A stretch of 43,152 bases of DNA from Kaistella haifensis DSM 19056 (GTDB lineage Bacteria > Bacteroidota > Bacteroidia > Flavobacteriales > Weeksellaceae), in contig NZ_JASZ02000022.1 of assembly GCF_000735695.2 (NCBI RefSeq), forward strand, positions 1 through 43,152, written 5' to 3'. Positions 8,510-16,875 of this stretch are shown here, piece by piece. Numbering within the stretch: the first letter of the stretch is position 1; each line of letters begins with the position of its first letter. Below the pieces are notes generated by a model. That model did no database searches, was not told where the DNA came from, and saw only the letters and a list, made by a program, of their open reading frames with translations. The position numbers and the translations under genes were made by a program.

Positions 8510-9616
8510 ATGCGAGATAATCTCATTTATCGAAAATGCCCCGATTTCCCAAACCGCTATATTTCCCCGGGAAAATTATTTTTTTTACTACAGACGAATT
8601 ACAGCGATTGTATTTCAGAGATCGGAACATCTTTTCTGGATCAACCTATTTATAAAATGCGAATCGGATCAGGTGGAACAAAGGTTTTGGCTTGGTCGCA
8701 GATGCATGGGAACGAATCGAATGCTACACACGCAATGCTTGATTTGTTGGAGATTTTTAAACATCAACCCGAATTGAAAGAAAAATTGTTTCAGGAGATA
8801 ACTTTGGATTTTATTTTCATGTTGAATCCAGATGGATCAGAAAAATGGTCCCGCAGAAATGCGATAGATATTGATATAAACCGTGATTTTCTAAAGCTTT
8901 CGAGCAAAGAATTTCCTATTTTGAAAAATATCGCTGAAAACGGTAATTATGACTATGCATTAAATCTTCATGAACAACGTACGATTTTTACTACGGATGG
9001 TGAAAATCCGGCAACGCTTTCTTTTCTAGCGCCTTCAATGAACGTGGAAAGAGATGTTACTGAAACTCGAAAAAAAGCGATGGCGGTAATTGTGAAGATT
9101 TTTGAAGCTTTGAAAAATGAAATTCCGAACCAGATTGCTCGATATTCGGATGAATTTTATCCAACCTCTACGGGAGATAACTTTACTAAAATGGGAATCC
9201 CGACAATTTTATATGAAGGTGGTCATTTTCCGAATGATTATAAAAGAGAAGGTACCCGAAAATATTATACTTTGGCGCTATACGAAGGTTTAAAGGCGAT
9301 TGCGGAATTGAAAGGTGCAACTGATTTTTGGGAAAAATATCAGGAAATACCGGAGAATAAGGAGTCGCATTACGACATAATTTACAGAAATGTGAAATTG
9401 AACACCGATCATTATTGTATTCTCGACATCGCAGTACAGTTCAAAGAAGAAATTCGCGCAGGTGATGATGAAATTTCTTTTGTGCCTATCGTGATGGAAG
9501 TAGGTGACGTTGGCAAAAAAAAGGGTTGGAAAGAAATTGATTGTACCGGGAAAAAATTTATTTCCGACAAGAAATTTCCAAAACTGGATACGGAAGTTGA
9601 TTTTAAAATAGAATAG
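8510..9616 (+). CDS. M14-family zinc carboxypeptidase
   Basis: 368 aa, no signal peptide, so probably cytoplasmic. The zinc site is visible: HGNE (His66, Glu69) and LNLHEQ (His154). A conserved Arg (DINRDF, Arg125) and the catalytic Glu in YEGGHFP (Glu236) complete the M14 pattern. The fold ends near residue 270. A C-terminal beta-rich stretch of about 90 residues is extra and may be a small domain. Cytoplasmic M14 enzymes often trim C-terminal residues of peptides or act as amidases on small acyl-amino acids; the substrate is not evident. The gene converges on DUF4920 with a shared bidirectional terminator at 9619-9644. Confidence 0.85.
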   Translation: MRDNLIYRKCPDFPNRYISPGKLFFLLQTNYSDCISEIGTSFLDQPIYKMRIGSGGTKVLAWSQMHGNESNATHAMLDLLEIFKHQPELKEKLFQEITLDFIFMLNPDGSEKWSRRNAIDIDINRDFLKLSSKEFPILKNIAENGNYDYALNLHEQRTIFTTDGENPATLSFLAPSMNVERDVTETRKKAMAVIVKIFEALKNEIPNQIARYSDEFYPTSTGDNFTKMGIPTILYEGGHFPNDYKREGTRKYYTLALYEGLKAIAELKGATDFWEKYQEIPENKESHYDIIYRNVKLNTDHYCILDIAVQFKEEIRAGDDEISFVPIVMEVGDVGKKKGWKEIDCTGKKFISDKKFPKLDTEVDFKIE

Positions 9617-9618
9617 AA

Positions 9619-9644
9619 AAAGCGAGACTTAAAAGTCTCGCTTT
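9619..9644. terminator. Bidirectional terminator between M14 peptidase and DUF4920 genes
   Basis: Perfect stem AAAGCGAGACTT / AAGTCTCGCTTT with flanking A and T runs, placed between convergent genes. Confidence 0.8.
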
Positions 9645-9665
9645 AAATTTGTAAACTGTTGATAA

Positions 9666-10169
9666 TTAATTCACAACCTTGATTCCGGATGCTACAAATC
9701 GAATTTCTTCCTGTGGTTTGGTGATGGCATCAATTTCCTGTTGCGATTTTTTCGCATCTTCAGCGTAATGTTTCTGCTCATCGACTGAAATTATTTTCGT
9801 CTCTGCGTTGCCTTCTAATACTACGTTTTTTCCAATCAAAGCAGTAGGAACGAAGAATCCGTAATCTTTCATTTTCACAAAAAACTTCTCGTTGTTTTCT
9901 GTTTCTAGAGTCAACCAGCAGCCTTTTTTATCGCAAACATCGGTTACTTTTCCTTTCACCGCAATATTTTCTATTTTTTTTGATTGAGCCAGCTTTTTAT
10001 CCAATTTTTCTGGTGAAATTGCTTTTTTTTCAGCTTTTGCAGAAATTACACTTCCATAAACGTCTCCTATTAAAGCGTTTCCTGGAGGTGGACCCATCTT
10101 TTTCTCGCTTTCCTGAGCGAAAACCATCGTAGATAATGCGATGCTTACTATAAATACTAATTTTTTCAT
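9666..10169 (-). CDS. Secreted DUF4920 domain protein
   Basis: 167 aa starting at the ATG 10167-10169, chosen because it gives a clean signal peptide MKKLVFIVSIALSTMVFAQ; the longer frame adds an unlikely leader. The mature part has an OB-like core: VKGKVTDVCDKKGCWLTLE, then FFVKMKDYGFFVP, then NVVLEGNAE. Its CxxxxC pair could bind metal or form a disulfide. Such proteins are common in Flavobacteriia and have no established function. A charged linker (about residues 30-60) precedes the core. Convergent with the M14 gene. Confidence 0.8.
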   Translation of the reverse strand: MKKLVFIVSIALSTMVFAQESEKKMGPPPGNALIGDVYGSVISAKAEKKAISPEKLDKKLAQSKKIENIAVKGKVTDVCDKKGCWLTLETENNEKFFVKMKDYGFFVPTALIGKNVVLEGNAETKIISVDEQKHYAEDAKKSQQEIDAITKPQEEIRFVASGIKVVN

Positions 10170-10361
10170 AAACCAAATTTTCACAAAAATAATAAATTTT
10201 TCCAATTTTATTTTTAGAAAAGGTGTTTTTAAGTTTAAATCCTATATTAATCTTAATTAAAACTTAAAACCTTTAAATTAAATTTATACATTTACTAACT
10301 ATGTTTTAAAAAATAATATATCCGGAACTAATCTTTTTTATTTAAAATATATTCAAAATTA

Positions 10362-11771
10362 ATGGAAAAAAAACTCAAACTTTGGGATGCTACAATGCTC
10401 GTAATGGGCTCGATGATTGGTAGCGGAATATTCATTGTAAGTTCCGATATGATGCGGAATTTGGGATCCGGATATTGGCTGATAGCGGTGTGGATCATTA
10501 CTGGAATTATGACGGTTGCTGCGGCGATTTCTTACGGTGAACTTTCTGCGATGTTTCCAAAAGCGGGCGGGCAATACACCTACATGACCGAAATTTTCGG
10601 CAGAATGACTGGTTTTCTCTACGGTTGGGGATTGTTTACGGTAATCCAAACCGGTACGATTGCCGCTGTTGCAATGGCTTTCGGAAAATTTACCTCTTAT
10701 TTGATTCCAGCGCTTAATAATTCGCAACCGATTTTCCAAAGCGGAAGTTTCAAAATTACTTGGGTGCAAATTTTAGCAATTGTGATTATTCTTTTGCTCA
10801 CTTATATCAATACCAAAGGAGTGAAAAATGGCAAATTTTTGCAGAATATTTTCACTACTTCAAAAATATTAGCGCTACTTGGAATTATCGTTTTCGGATT
10901 TCTTTTGGTTAAAGATTCGCAATGGACAGAAAATATGAGTTTTGGCTGGAATGCTTTTCAGGATTTTGGGAAGGAAGTAGGAAATGATCTGGTTCCAACC
11001 GGTTGGCAATCGATCGGAAGTGTTACCCTTCTTGGCGGAATTGCAGCTGCGATGGTCGGGTCGGTCTTCAGTTCTGTTGCTTGGGAAAACGTAACTTTCA
11101 TGTCGGGCGAAATTGAAAATCCAAAGAAAAATGTAGTAAAAGCAATGGTTTTGGGAACCATCGTTGTGATGATTTTGTATCTCCTCGTGAATTTCGTTTA
11201 TTTGAATGTACTTGATCGAGACGAAATCGCATTTGCGGATAAAAATCGTCCTGCGGTAGCAGCTTCGGAAGTTATTTTCGGAAATTTAGGTACCGTAATT
11301 ATGGCGATTTTGGTGATGATTTCTACGTTTGGTTGCATCAATGGATTGGTTTTAGCCGGCGCACGCGTCTTCCAGACTATGGCGAAAGACGGATTATTCT
11401 TCAAACAAGCCATAGAAAACAATAAAAATGAAGTTCCCGAAAAATCACTATGGATGCAGGGAATTTGGGCTTCAGTCCTTGCGCTCAGCGGTCAATACGG
11501 CGATTTGCTGGATATGATTTCCTTCGTTATCGTCCTTTTCTATATGATTACGGTTTTCGGAGTTATTTACCTCAGAGTCAAAAAACCAAACATGGAAAGG
11601 CCCTACAAAACATGGCTTTATCCCATAACGCCCATCTTATATCTATTGATCGGCAGTGCATTTTGTATCCTGTTGATTTGGTTCAAACCCCAATATACAT
11701 GGCCTGGTTTCCTCCTTATTTTGCTAGGCTTGCCAGTATATTGGTTTATCAACAGACGGAAAACTGAATAA
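10362..11771 (+). CDS. APC-superfamily amino acid permease
   Basis: 469 aa with 12 predicted membrane helices. Begins LWDATMLVMGSMIGSGIFIV, the unwound helix-1 motif (G-S-G-I-F) that binds the substrate amino group in APC/LAT-type carriers. It continues with YGELSAMFPKAGGQYTY, the helix-2/3 signature. Later segments (SVAWENVTFMSGEIENPKKN) match the helix-6/7 region of the same family. It likely moves amino acids across the inner membrane by antiport or proton symport; specificity cannot be read from sequence. It stands alone with about 190 bases upstream and a REP-like repeat just downstream. Confidence 0.88.
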   Translation: MEKKLKLWDATMLVMGSMIGSGIFIVSSDMMRNLGSGYWLIAVWIITGIMTVAAAISYGELSAMFPKAGGQYTYMTEIFGRMTGFLYGWGLFTVIQTGTIAAVAMAFGKFTSYLIPALNNSQPIFQSGSFKITWVQILAIVIILLLTYINTKGVKNGKFLQNIFTTSKILALLGIIVFGFLLVKDSQWTENMSFGWNAFQDFGKEVGNDLVPTGWQSIGSVTLLGGIAAAMVGSVFSSVAWENVTFMSGEIENPKKNVVKAMVLGTIVVMILYLLVNFVYLNVLDRDEIAFADKNRPAVAASEVIFGNLGTVIMAILVMISTFGCINGLVLAGARVFQTMAKDGLFFKQAIENNKNEVPEKSLWMQGIWASVLALSGQYGDLLDMISFVIVLFYMITVFGVIYLRVKKPNMERPYKTWLYPITPILYLLIGSAFCILLIWFKPQYTWPGFLLILLGLPVYWFINRRKTE

Positions 11772-11806
11772 TTTTTTTTAGGAGCATCAAGGTTTTCTAT
11801 ATTTTC

Positions 11807-11890
11807 CAAGACTCCACCTGCTGTCCGTTGCAATCTTCCGCCGACCTTGTCGGCGGAAGGATTTCCACTTCCATCAGGGCTAGAAGTTCT
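11807..11890. repeat. REP-like intergenic repeat element
   Basis: The centre is a perfect 11-bp hairpin CTTCCGCCGAC / GTCGGCGGAAG with a 3-base loop (11835-11859). It is flanked by CTGCTGTCCGTTGCAATC on the left and GGATTTCCACTTCCATCAGG on the right. I recall elements of this layout (constant flanks, variable hairpin) scattered between genes in Chryseobacterium-like genomes, but only one copy is in this window. It may also terminate the permease transcript. Confidence 0.55.
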
Positions 11891-11947
11891 GTCGTTTTTA
11901 TTTTGAAGATTCCCCAAATTTACCTTACATTTAATAAAAATTAAAAA

Positions 11948-12184
11948 ATGTCAGAACTAGTTCCGATTTTTCAATCATCCTATCTTTACGAAATAGAACT
12001 TGCCAAAACCAAACTCGCATCGCGTGATATTCCGAGTCACATTAAAAATGAATATGTAAATAATGTGGCAGTTTTCCCCATTTCTCAGAATTATTTTCTG
12101 TTAGTCAATCAACATGATGTGGAAATAGCCCAGAAAATTCTAGCAGAAACCAACGAAATCACCGAAGAAGAAAATCCGGAATAA
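11948..12184 (+). CDS. DUF2007 family small protein
   Basis: 78 aa, soluble. The sequence LVPIFQSSYLYEIELAKTKL, then FPISQNYFLLVNQHDVEIAQKIL fits the DUF2007 'putative signal transducing protein' pattern, a ferredoxin-like small domain. In that family a short helix after the first strand aligns with a final helix, and an acidic tail (NEITEEENPE) follows. The function of the family is unknown. It lies between the permease and menB, which has its own promoter, so an operon link is not implied. Confidence 0.75.
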   Translation: MSELVPIFQSSYLYEIELAKTKLASRDIPSHIKNEYVNNVAVFPISQNYFLLVNQHDVEIAQKILAETNEITEEENPE

Positions 12185-12285
12185 ATTATATCTTTCAAGC
12201 CGTATTTTAAAACTTTTAAGAATATTTTGAGTGCAATTCTACACGGAAAATTATCCGATTTTATTCCCAAAACCCTTCGTTTTCC

Positions 12286-12317
12286 TTTTGTCCTGCCTCA
12301 TAAATTCCGTATCTTTG
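12286..12317 (+). promoter_or_regulatory. Promoter of the menB-menA operon
   Basis: TTTTG at 12286-12290, a 19-base spacer, then TATCTTTG at 12310-12317. This is one of the best matches in the window to the Bacteroidota TTTG-N19-21-TAnnTTTG promoter. Transcription would start near 12324, giving a short leader before menB. Confidence 0.75.
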
Positions 12318-12336
12318 GCTCAAATTTTACAAGAAA

Positions 12337-13173
12337 ATGATCGATTGGAAAACCGTAAAAGAATACGAAGATATTACTTATCAAAAGTGTGGCGCTGTAG
12401 CTAGAATTGCTTTCAACAGACCTGAAGTTCGCAATGCATTTCGCCCAAAAACAACCTCAGAATTATACGATGCTTTTTATCACGTTTCGGAAGACTCTTC
12501 TGTAGGTGTCGTGCTGCTTACCGGCGAAGGTCCTAGTCCAAAAGATGGAGGACATGCATTCTGCAGCGGTGGCGACCAAAAAGCGCGTGGTGAACAAGGC
12601 TACGTAGGCGAAGATGGAAGACATCGTTTGAATATTTTGGAAGTTCAGCGTTTGATTCGTTTTATGCCGAAAGTGGTTATTGCAGTTGTTAACGGTTGGG
12701 CAGTTGGTGGCGGACATTCTTTGCACGTGGTTTGCGATTTGACTTTAGCGAGCGAGGAGCATGCGATTTTCAAACAAACTGATGCCGATGTGACGAGTTT
12801 CGATGGTGGTTACGGATCGGCCTATTTGGCGAAAATGGTTGGTCAGAAAAAAGCCCGTGAAATTTTCTTTTTAGGAAGAAATTATTCTGCCAAAGAAGCT
12901 GAAGCAATGGGAATGGTAAATGCCGTGATTCCGCATGCAGAACTGGAAAATACCGCTTACCAATGGGCTCAGGAAATTTTAGAAAAATCACCTTTATCCA
13001 TTAGAATGTTGAAATTCGCAATGAATTTAACCGATGATGGAATGGTTGGTCAACAAGTTTTTGCAGGCGAAGCAACGCGTTTGGCGTACATGACCGATGA
13101 AGCCAAAGAAGGCAGAAATGCATTCCTCGAAAAAAGAAAACCTGATTTCGGCGAGAATAAATGGATTTCTTAA
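12337..13173 (+). CDS. menB: 1,4-dihydroxy-2-naphthoyl-CoA synthase
   Basis: 278 aa, the usual length. It is a crotonase-fold enzyme of menaquinone synthesis that closes the second ring of o-succinylbenzoyl-CoA. Family marks are AFRPKT near the N-terminus, FCSGGDQKARG (oxyanion-hole region), NGWAVGGGHSLHVVCDLTLA, then DADVTSFDGGYGSAYLAK, and the C-terminal FLEKRKPDFGENKW. The SFDGGYG loop separates MenB from ordinary enoyl-CoA hydratases. It is transcribed from the promoter at 12286-12317 and followed 72 bases later by menA, the next-but-one enzyme of the same pathway. Confidence 0.96.
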   Translation: MIDWKTVKEYEDITYQKCGAVARIAFNRPEVRNAFRPKTTSELYDAFYHVSEDSSVGVVLLTGEGPSPKDGGHAFCSGGDQKARGEQGYVGEDGRHRLNILEVQRLIRFMPKVVIAVVNGWAVGGGHSLHVVCDLTLASEEHAIFKQTDADVTSFDGGYGSAYLAKMVGQKKAREIFFLGRNYSAKEAEAMGMVNAVIPHAELENTAYQWAQEILEKSPLSIRMLKFAMNLTDDGMVGQQVFAGEATRLAYMTDEAKEGRNAFLEKRKPDFGENKWIS

Positions 13174-13245
13174 AAAAAATAGACTTCGGATAGGAGCTTA
13201 GACTCAGATTTTTAAAATTTGTCTGAAATCTTACAACTAAAATTT

Positions 13246-14175
13246 ATGATTGATTGGATAAAAGCAGCTCGGCTGCGAACTTTGCCGCTGTCAATGAGCG
13301 GAATTATAATGGGATCTTTCATCGCAAGATGGAGAGTCATCGAAAACGGTGGAACTTGGGACTGGAAGATTTTTGCGATGGCAATCTTGGTGACGCTGCT
13401 TTATCAAATTCTTTCAAATTTTGCCAATGATTACGGCGATGGAGTAATAGGAACCGACAAAAATAGGATAGGAGAAGCTGAGCAAAGAGCCGTAGCTTCA
13501 GGAAAAATTACAGCAAATCAAATGAGAAATGCAGTGATTTTGTTCGCAATTCTATCTTTTTTGGCAACGGTTGGGCTTTTATATCTTGCTTTTTTCAAAG
13601 AAAATTTAATGAAAGAATTCTACATTTTCGTAGGATTGGGAATTGCCTGTATATTGGCAGCAATCGGCTATACAGTCGGTAAAAAACCTTATGGATACTT
13701 AGGTTTGGGCGATATTTTTGTGTTTGTGTTTTTCGGATTGGTTTCCGTTTGCGGAAGTTATTTCCTTTTCACCAAAACTTTTCACTGGGATATGCTTCTT
13801 CCGGCTACCGCAATCGGAATGTTGAGTGCAGCAGTTTTGAATCTGAACAATATGCGCGACATTGAAAACGATGCAATCAGCGGTAAAAAAACGCTGGCTT
13901 TGCGTTTAGGTTTTAGGAATGCAATGGTTTATGAAGTGATTTTATTACAGCTTCCTTTGATTCTAATGCTGGTTTTTATGATGATGAACGGTTTGCACAC
14001 CGAAAGAAAATACTATGCTTTCATCTTTTTTATTCTAATGTTTCCAATGACGGGACTTCGTAGAAAAATAATGCAGGTAAAACAACCAAGCGAACTAGAT
14101 CCTTTCTTAAAACAAGTAGGAATAATGACTTTGATGATGGCAATTTTAGTGGCTTTTGGGTTGAATTATTTTTAA
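13246..14175 (+). CDS. menA: 1,4-dihydroxy-2-naphthoate polyprenyltransferase
   Basis: 309 aa from the ATG at 13246; an upstream TTG would add nine residues but a UbiA-type start (MIDWIKAARLRTLPLSMSGI) is normal. Eight to nine membrane helices. The two Asp-rich prenyl-diphosphate motifs are NDYGDGVIGTDKNR (about residues 61-74) and NNMRDIENDAISGKKTL. It attaches the isoprenoid tail to dihydroxynaphthoate at the inner membrane. It follows menB directly, and the next gene (Mrr nuclease) begins only 10 bases after its stop, so that gene probably shares the transcript. Confidence 0.95.
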   Translation: MIDWIKAARLRTLPLSMSGIIMGSFIARWRVIENGGTWDWKIFAMAILVTLLYQILSNFANDYGDGVIGTDKNRIGEAEQRAVASGKITANQMRNAVILFAILSFLATVGLLYLAFFKENLMKEFYIFVGLGIACILAAIGYTVGKKPYGYLGLGDIFVFVFFGLVSVCGSYFLFTKTFHWDMLLPATAIGMLSAAVLNLNNMRDIENDAISGKKTLALRLGFRNAMVYEVILLQLPLILMLVFMMMNGLHTERKYYAFIFFILMFPMTGLRRKIMQVKQPSELDPFLKQVGIMTLMMAILVAFGLNYF

Positions 14176-14185
14176 ATAAGATTTT

Positions 14186-15094
14186 ATGATTCCAGATTTT
14201 CAAACGATAATGCTTCCTTTGCTGAAAGAGATTTCAAATGGAAATGAATTTACTGCGAAGGAAGTTAATTCTAATTTATCTCAATATTTTAATTTGTCGG
14301 ATGAAGAATTGCAAGAAATGTTGCCGAGTGGAAAACAAGGAGTTTTTGTTAATCGTGTTGCATGGGCAAAAGCGCATTTGAAAATAGCAGGATTATTGGA
14401 AAGTCCCAAAAGAGGGAGTTTTAGAATTACACCTAAAGGATTGGAGGTTTTGAATCAAAATCCTGAAGTCATTAATTTAAAATTTTTAAAAACATTACCT
14501 GAATATATTGAATATTTAGAATCTTCAAAATCTGAGTATAAAACCACTGATGTTAACCTTGAAACCGAAGAAGCCAAAACTCCGGAGGAATTGATTGAAC
14601 AATCATTTTTAACCATTCAAAAAGCACTTTCTCAAGAATTAATTACAAAAGTAAAGTCATGTAATCCATATTTTTTTGAAAACTTAGTGGTAGAACTTCT
14701 TGTAAAAATGGGTTATGGGGGTTCTCTTGCAGATGCGGGTAAAGCAATCGGAAAAAGTGGTGATGAAGGTATTGATGGGATTATTAAAGAAGATAAATTA
14801 GGATTAGACATTATTTATATTCAAGCAAAGAGATGGGAGGGAAATGTTGGAAGACCTGAAATTCAGAAGTTTGTGGGAGCTCTTGCAGGACAAGGTGCTA
14901 AAAAAGGAATTTTTATTACCACTTCTAAATTTACTCCGGATGCGCTTAATTATATTCCTCGAAACGAAACAAAAATAGTACTGATTGATGGTGAGAAATT
15001 GACTCGTTTAATGATTGAATATAATTTAGGAGTTTCAACTCATAACATTTATGAATTAAAGAAAATAGACATTGACTATTTTGAAAATGAATAA
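14186..15094 (+). CDS. mrr: Mrr-type restriction endonuclease (type IV)
   Basis: 302 aa. Residues 1-95 match the Mrr N-terminal winged-helix domain (FQTIMLPLLKEISNG, then FVNRVAWAKAHLKIAGLLE, then ITPKGLEVL). A charged linker follows, then the Mrr catalytic domain with FFENLVVELLVKMGY, DEGIDGII (Asp197) and IIYIQAKRWEG (Gln213-x-Lys215). This is the (E/Q)xK nuclease core typical of Mrr. Such enzymes cut DNA carrying foreign methylation. All active-site residues are present. The start is 10 bases after menA, with no promoter visible between, so expression should follow the menaquinone genes. This is an unusual setting for a defence gene. Confidence 0.9.
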   Translation: MIPDFQTIMLPLLKEISNGNEFTAKEVNSNLSQYFNLSDEELQEMLPSGKQGVFVNRVAWAKAHLKIAGLLESPKRGSFRITPKGLEVLNQNPEVINLKFLKTLPEYIEYLESSKSEYKTTDVNLETEEAKTPEELIEQSFLTIQKALSQELITKVKSCNPYFFENLVVELLVKMGYGGSLADAGKAIGKSGDEGIDGIIKEDKLGLDIIYIQAKRWEGNVGRPEIQKFVGALAGQGAKKGIFITTSKFTPDALNYIPRNETKIVLIDGEKLTRLMIEYNLGVSTHNIYELKKIDIDYFENE

Positions 15095-15143
15095 ATTAAA
15101 AAAGTGATACCTCTTAACTTTATAACCTTTTAACAATAAAAAA

Positions 15144-15824
15144 ATGAAAATACAATATCTCGGACAAAACTGTTTTTTGTTCACTTATAACGGAAAAAAT
15201 ATTTTAACAGATCCTTTTTACAACTTCGGGAAAGAAGAATCGGGATTCGATATTTCTGCACAAAATATTGATTATGTGCTCATTACTCACGCTCACGGCG
15301 ATCATACTGCTGATGTGAAAGAAGTTTTGCAACATCATCCGGAAGCGGCGGTGATTGGTCAACCGGAAATCTGTGGATACTTTGCTCATCCAAATTCCAT
15401 TGATATCAATTTAGGTGGATCTGCAAAAATTGATGATTTGAAGATTTCGATGGTTCCGGCAAGTCACACAAGCAGTTTTCCAGATGGAACTTATGGCGGA
15501 GAACCTTGCGGATACATTTTCAGATTTCCTGGAAAAAATATCTATTTTGCAGGCGATACCGGCGTGATGGCCGACATGGGATTGTTCCCACAATTATTCG
15601 GAAACATCGATTTGGCGGTACTTCCAATTGGTGCGCATTACACAATGTGTGCCCGAAAAGCAAGTTTTGCCGCTTCTGAATTATTGAAAACGAAAAAAGT
15701 TATTGGTTGTCATTTCGACACTTTTCCGCCAATTAAAATCAATCACGAAGAAGCGAAAGAACTTTTTGCAGAACGGAATATCGATTTTGCTTTACCGCAA
15801 TTGGGAGAGGAATTTGAAATTTAA
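15144..15824 (+). CDS. Metal-dependent hydrolase, UPF0173 / MBL fold
   Basis: 226 aa. A compact metallo-beta-lactamase fold: ILTDPFYNFG, the metal motif THAHGDH (His49, His51, Asp53, His54), ASHTSSFPDG, then FAGDTGVMADM (bridging Asp) and GCHFDTFPP (final His). The sequence closes with FALPQLGEEFEI. It is the YtkL/UPF0173 type, conserved across bacteria with no firm substrate. I have the impression that this gene is a common men neighbour in flavobacteria, in which case mrr would be the inserted member, but this needs comparison. Confidence 0.88.
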   Translation: MKIQYLGQNCFLFTYNGKNILTDPFYNFGKEESGFDISAQNIDYVLITHAHGDHTADVKEVLQHHPEAAVIGQPEICGYFAHPNSIDINLGGSAKIDDLKISMVPASHTSSFPDGTYGGEPCGYIFRFPGKNIYFAGDTGVMADMGLFPQLFGNIDLAVLPIGAHYTMCARKASFAASELLKTKKVIGCHFDTFPPIKINHEEAKELFAERNIDFALPQLGEEFEI

Positions 15825-15882
15825 TTTATACTTCGCCAATACCCCGCGTTATTTTTTGTATTTTTGTTGAAAATTTAGAAAT

Positions 15883-16695
15883 ATGATTAAGAAAAATGAA
15901 GAAATTTGGAAGGAGTATCCTTTAAATTTGGGATTTGCAACTGATTTTAGAATCGAGTTTTCAAATTTGGGTAGAATGAAGACGTTTTCTAGACTTGCTC
16001 CAAAAGGAAATATTATTAGTGGTTCCTTACAAGGCGGTTTTCCCATTTTCAGAACTACATTTACGGATGAACTCAAACCTAAAGATGCCGAAAAACTTCA
16101 AGAACTCGATAAAGAGATTGCCGAACTTAATGCCGAAATTAAAAACTTTGGATTAAAATCACCTATCGAGAATAAATCCGAAAACTTGCGTGATAAACTA
16201 GATGATTTAAAGAAAAGAAGAGCTGAACTCGTTAAGACAAGGTCAAAACTTAATAAAAAGTTTAGAAAGAAAGTCTCAAAATATGTAGCGATTTTGGTTC
16301 ATAAAGCGATTGCGGAATTATTTATAGGAAAGCCTTTAGATGAGTCTAGAAAGTTTGTAATTCACCACGATTTCGATAAGTTAAATAATAATGTGGAAAA
16401 TTTAGGATGGGCAAATCAGGAAGAATTAACCGAACGCCAAATGAAACATCCGAAAGTCATTTTGAACCAATTCAAAAAGCAATTCGAAGATAAAAAACCG
16501 AATGTAAGAAGTAGCAAACTCTCGGAAAACGACGTGCTTTTCATCAAATCAAAATTGGGAAAAAAAGGAGTGACGATGAAGAAATTGGCACATCAGTTTG
16601 GGGTTTCAGAAATGCAGATTCACCGCATCAAAACGGGAGAAAACTGGAGCCACGTAAAAACAGTGAGTGAACTAAAAGCAGAAATGCAAAAATAA
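15883..16695 (+). CDS. HNH endonuclease with NUMOD4-like start and C-terminal HTH
   Basis: 270 aa in four parts. Residues 8-60 resemble NUMOD4 (WKEYPLNLGF, FSNLGRMKTF). Residues 66-133 form a highly charged coiled coil. The HNH motif is VIHHDFDKLNNNVENLGW (His161-His162). A helix-turn-helix lies at about 226-250 (MKKLAHQFGVSEMQIHRIKT). This is the layout of intron- or phage-type homing endonucleases, with the coiled coil inserted between the target-reading module and the nuclease. The HNH residues look intact. It is free-standing, 58 bases after the MBL gene, and ends just before the oppositely oriented SRP RNA gene. The target is unknown. Confidence 0.8.
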   Translation: MIKKNEEIWKEYPLNLGFATDFRIEFSNLGRMKTFSRLAPKGNIISGSLQGGFPIFRTTFTDELKPKDAEKLQELDKEIAELNAEIKNFGLKSPIENKSENLRDKLDDLKKRRAELVKTRSKLNKKFRKKVSKYVAILVHKAIAELFIGKPLDESRKFVIHHDFDKLNNNVENLGWANQEELTERQMKHPKVILNQFKKQFEDKKPNVRSSKLSENDVLFIKSKLGKKGVTMKKLAHQFGVSEMQIHRIKTGENWSHVKTVSELKAEMQK

Positions 16696-16700
16696 AGAAA

Positions 16701-16801
16701 CAAAAAATGGCAAGCTACCTAAATCACACCGCTACAACCGTTTACCTTTGCTGCGTTCCCACCCTGGAGGATTCACAGGAGCTGGTTGTTTAGGACTTGC
16801 C
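16701..16801 (-). ncRNA. ffs: Signal recognition particle RNA (4.5S type)
   Basis: On the minus strand the RNA runs from GGCAAGTCCTAAACAACC to GCTTGCC and then ATTTTTTG. The centre carries the conserved SRP domain-IV sequence, with CCAGGGTGGGAACGCAGCAA and GGTAAACGG around the GNAR tetraloop and Ffh-binding bulge. The ends pair (GGCAAG with CTTGCC, CCTAAA with TTTAGG, ACAACC with GGTTGT), giving about 93 nt plus a T-tail terminator. It binds Ffh to target membrane and secreted proteins. Its promoter is at 16806-16836. Confidence 0.92.
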
Positions 16802-16805
16802 GATG

Positions 16806-16836
16806 CAAAGATAAGGGTTTAATTCAAAATTCAAAA
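16806..16836 (-). promoter_or_regulatory. Promoter of the SRP RNA gene
   Basis: On the minus strand TTTTG (16836-16832) is separated by 18 bases from TATCTTTG (16813-16806), which lies a few bases before the RNA's predicted first base. This near-consensus pair fits a strongly expressed stable RNA. Confidence 0.75.
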
Positions 16837-16875
16837 ATCTAATTCAAAAAAAATTAAAAATTATAATACTCGGAT

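Noticed and set aside
10359-10769. Minus-strand ORF of 136 codons opposite the permease start
   Set aside because: Composition (many His, Arg, Ser) is that of an antisense shadow; the plus-strand permease is clear.
11618-11917. Minus-strand ORF of 99 codons over the end of the permease and the repeat
   Set aside because: It is a shadow of the permease frame and the hairpin repeat, with no family resemblance.
14186-16695. A full defence island (mrr, MBL, HNH)
   Set aside because: The MBL gene is of the widespread UPF0173 type and no methylase, integrase or tRNA is near, so only individual insertions are argued.
16701-16801. tmRNA or a 6S-like RNA
   Set aside because: No tRNA-like ends or tag peptide, and the SRP core GGGAACGCAGCAA-type sequence and paired ends fit SRP RNA.
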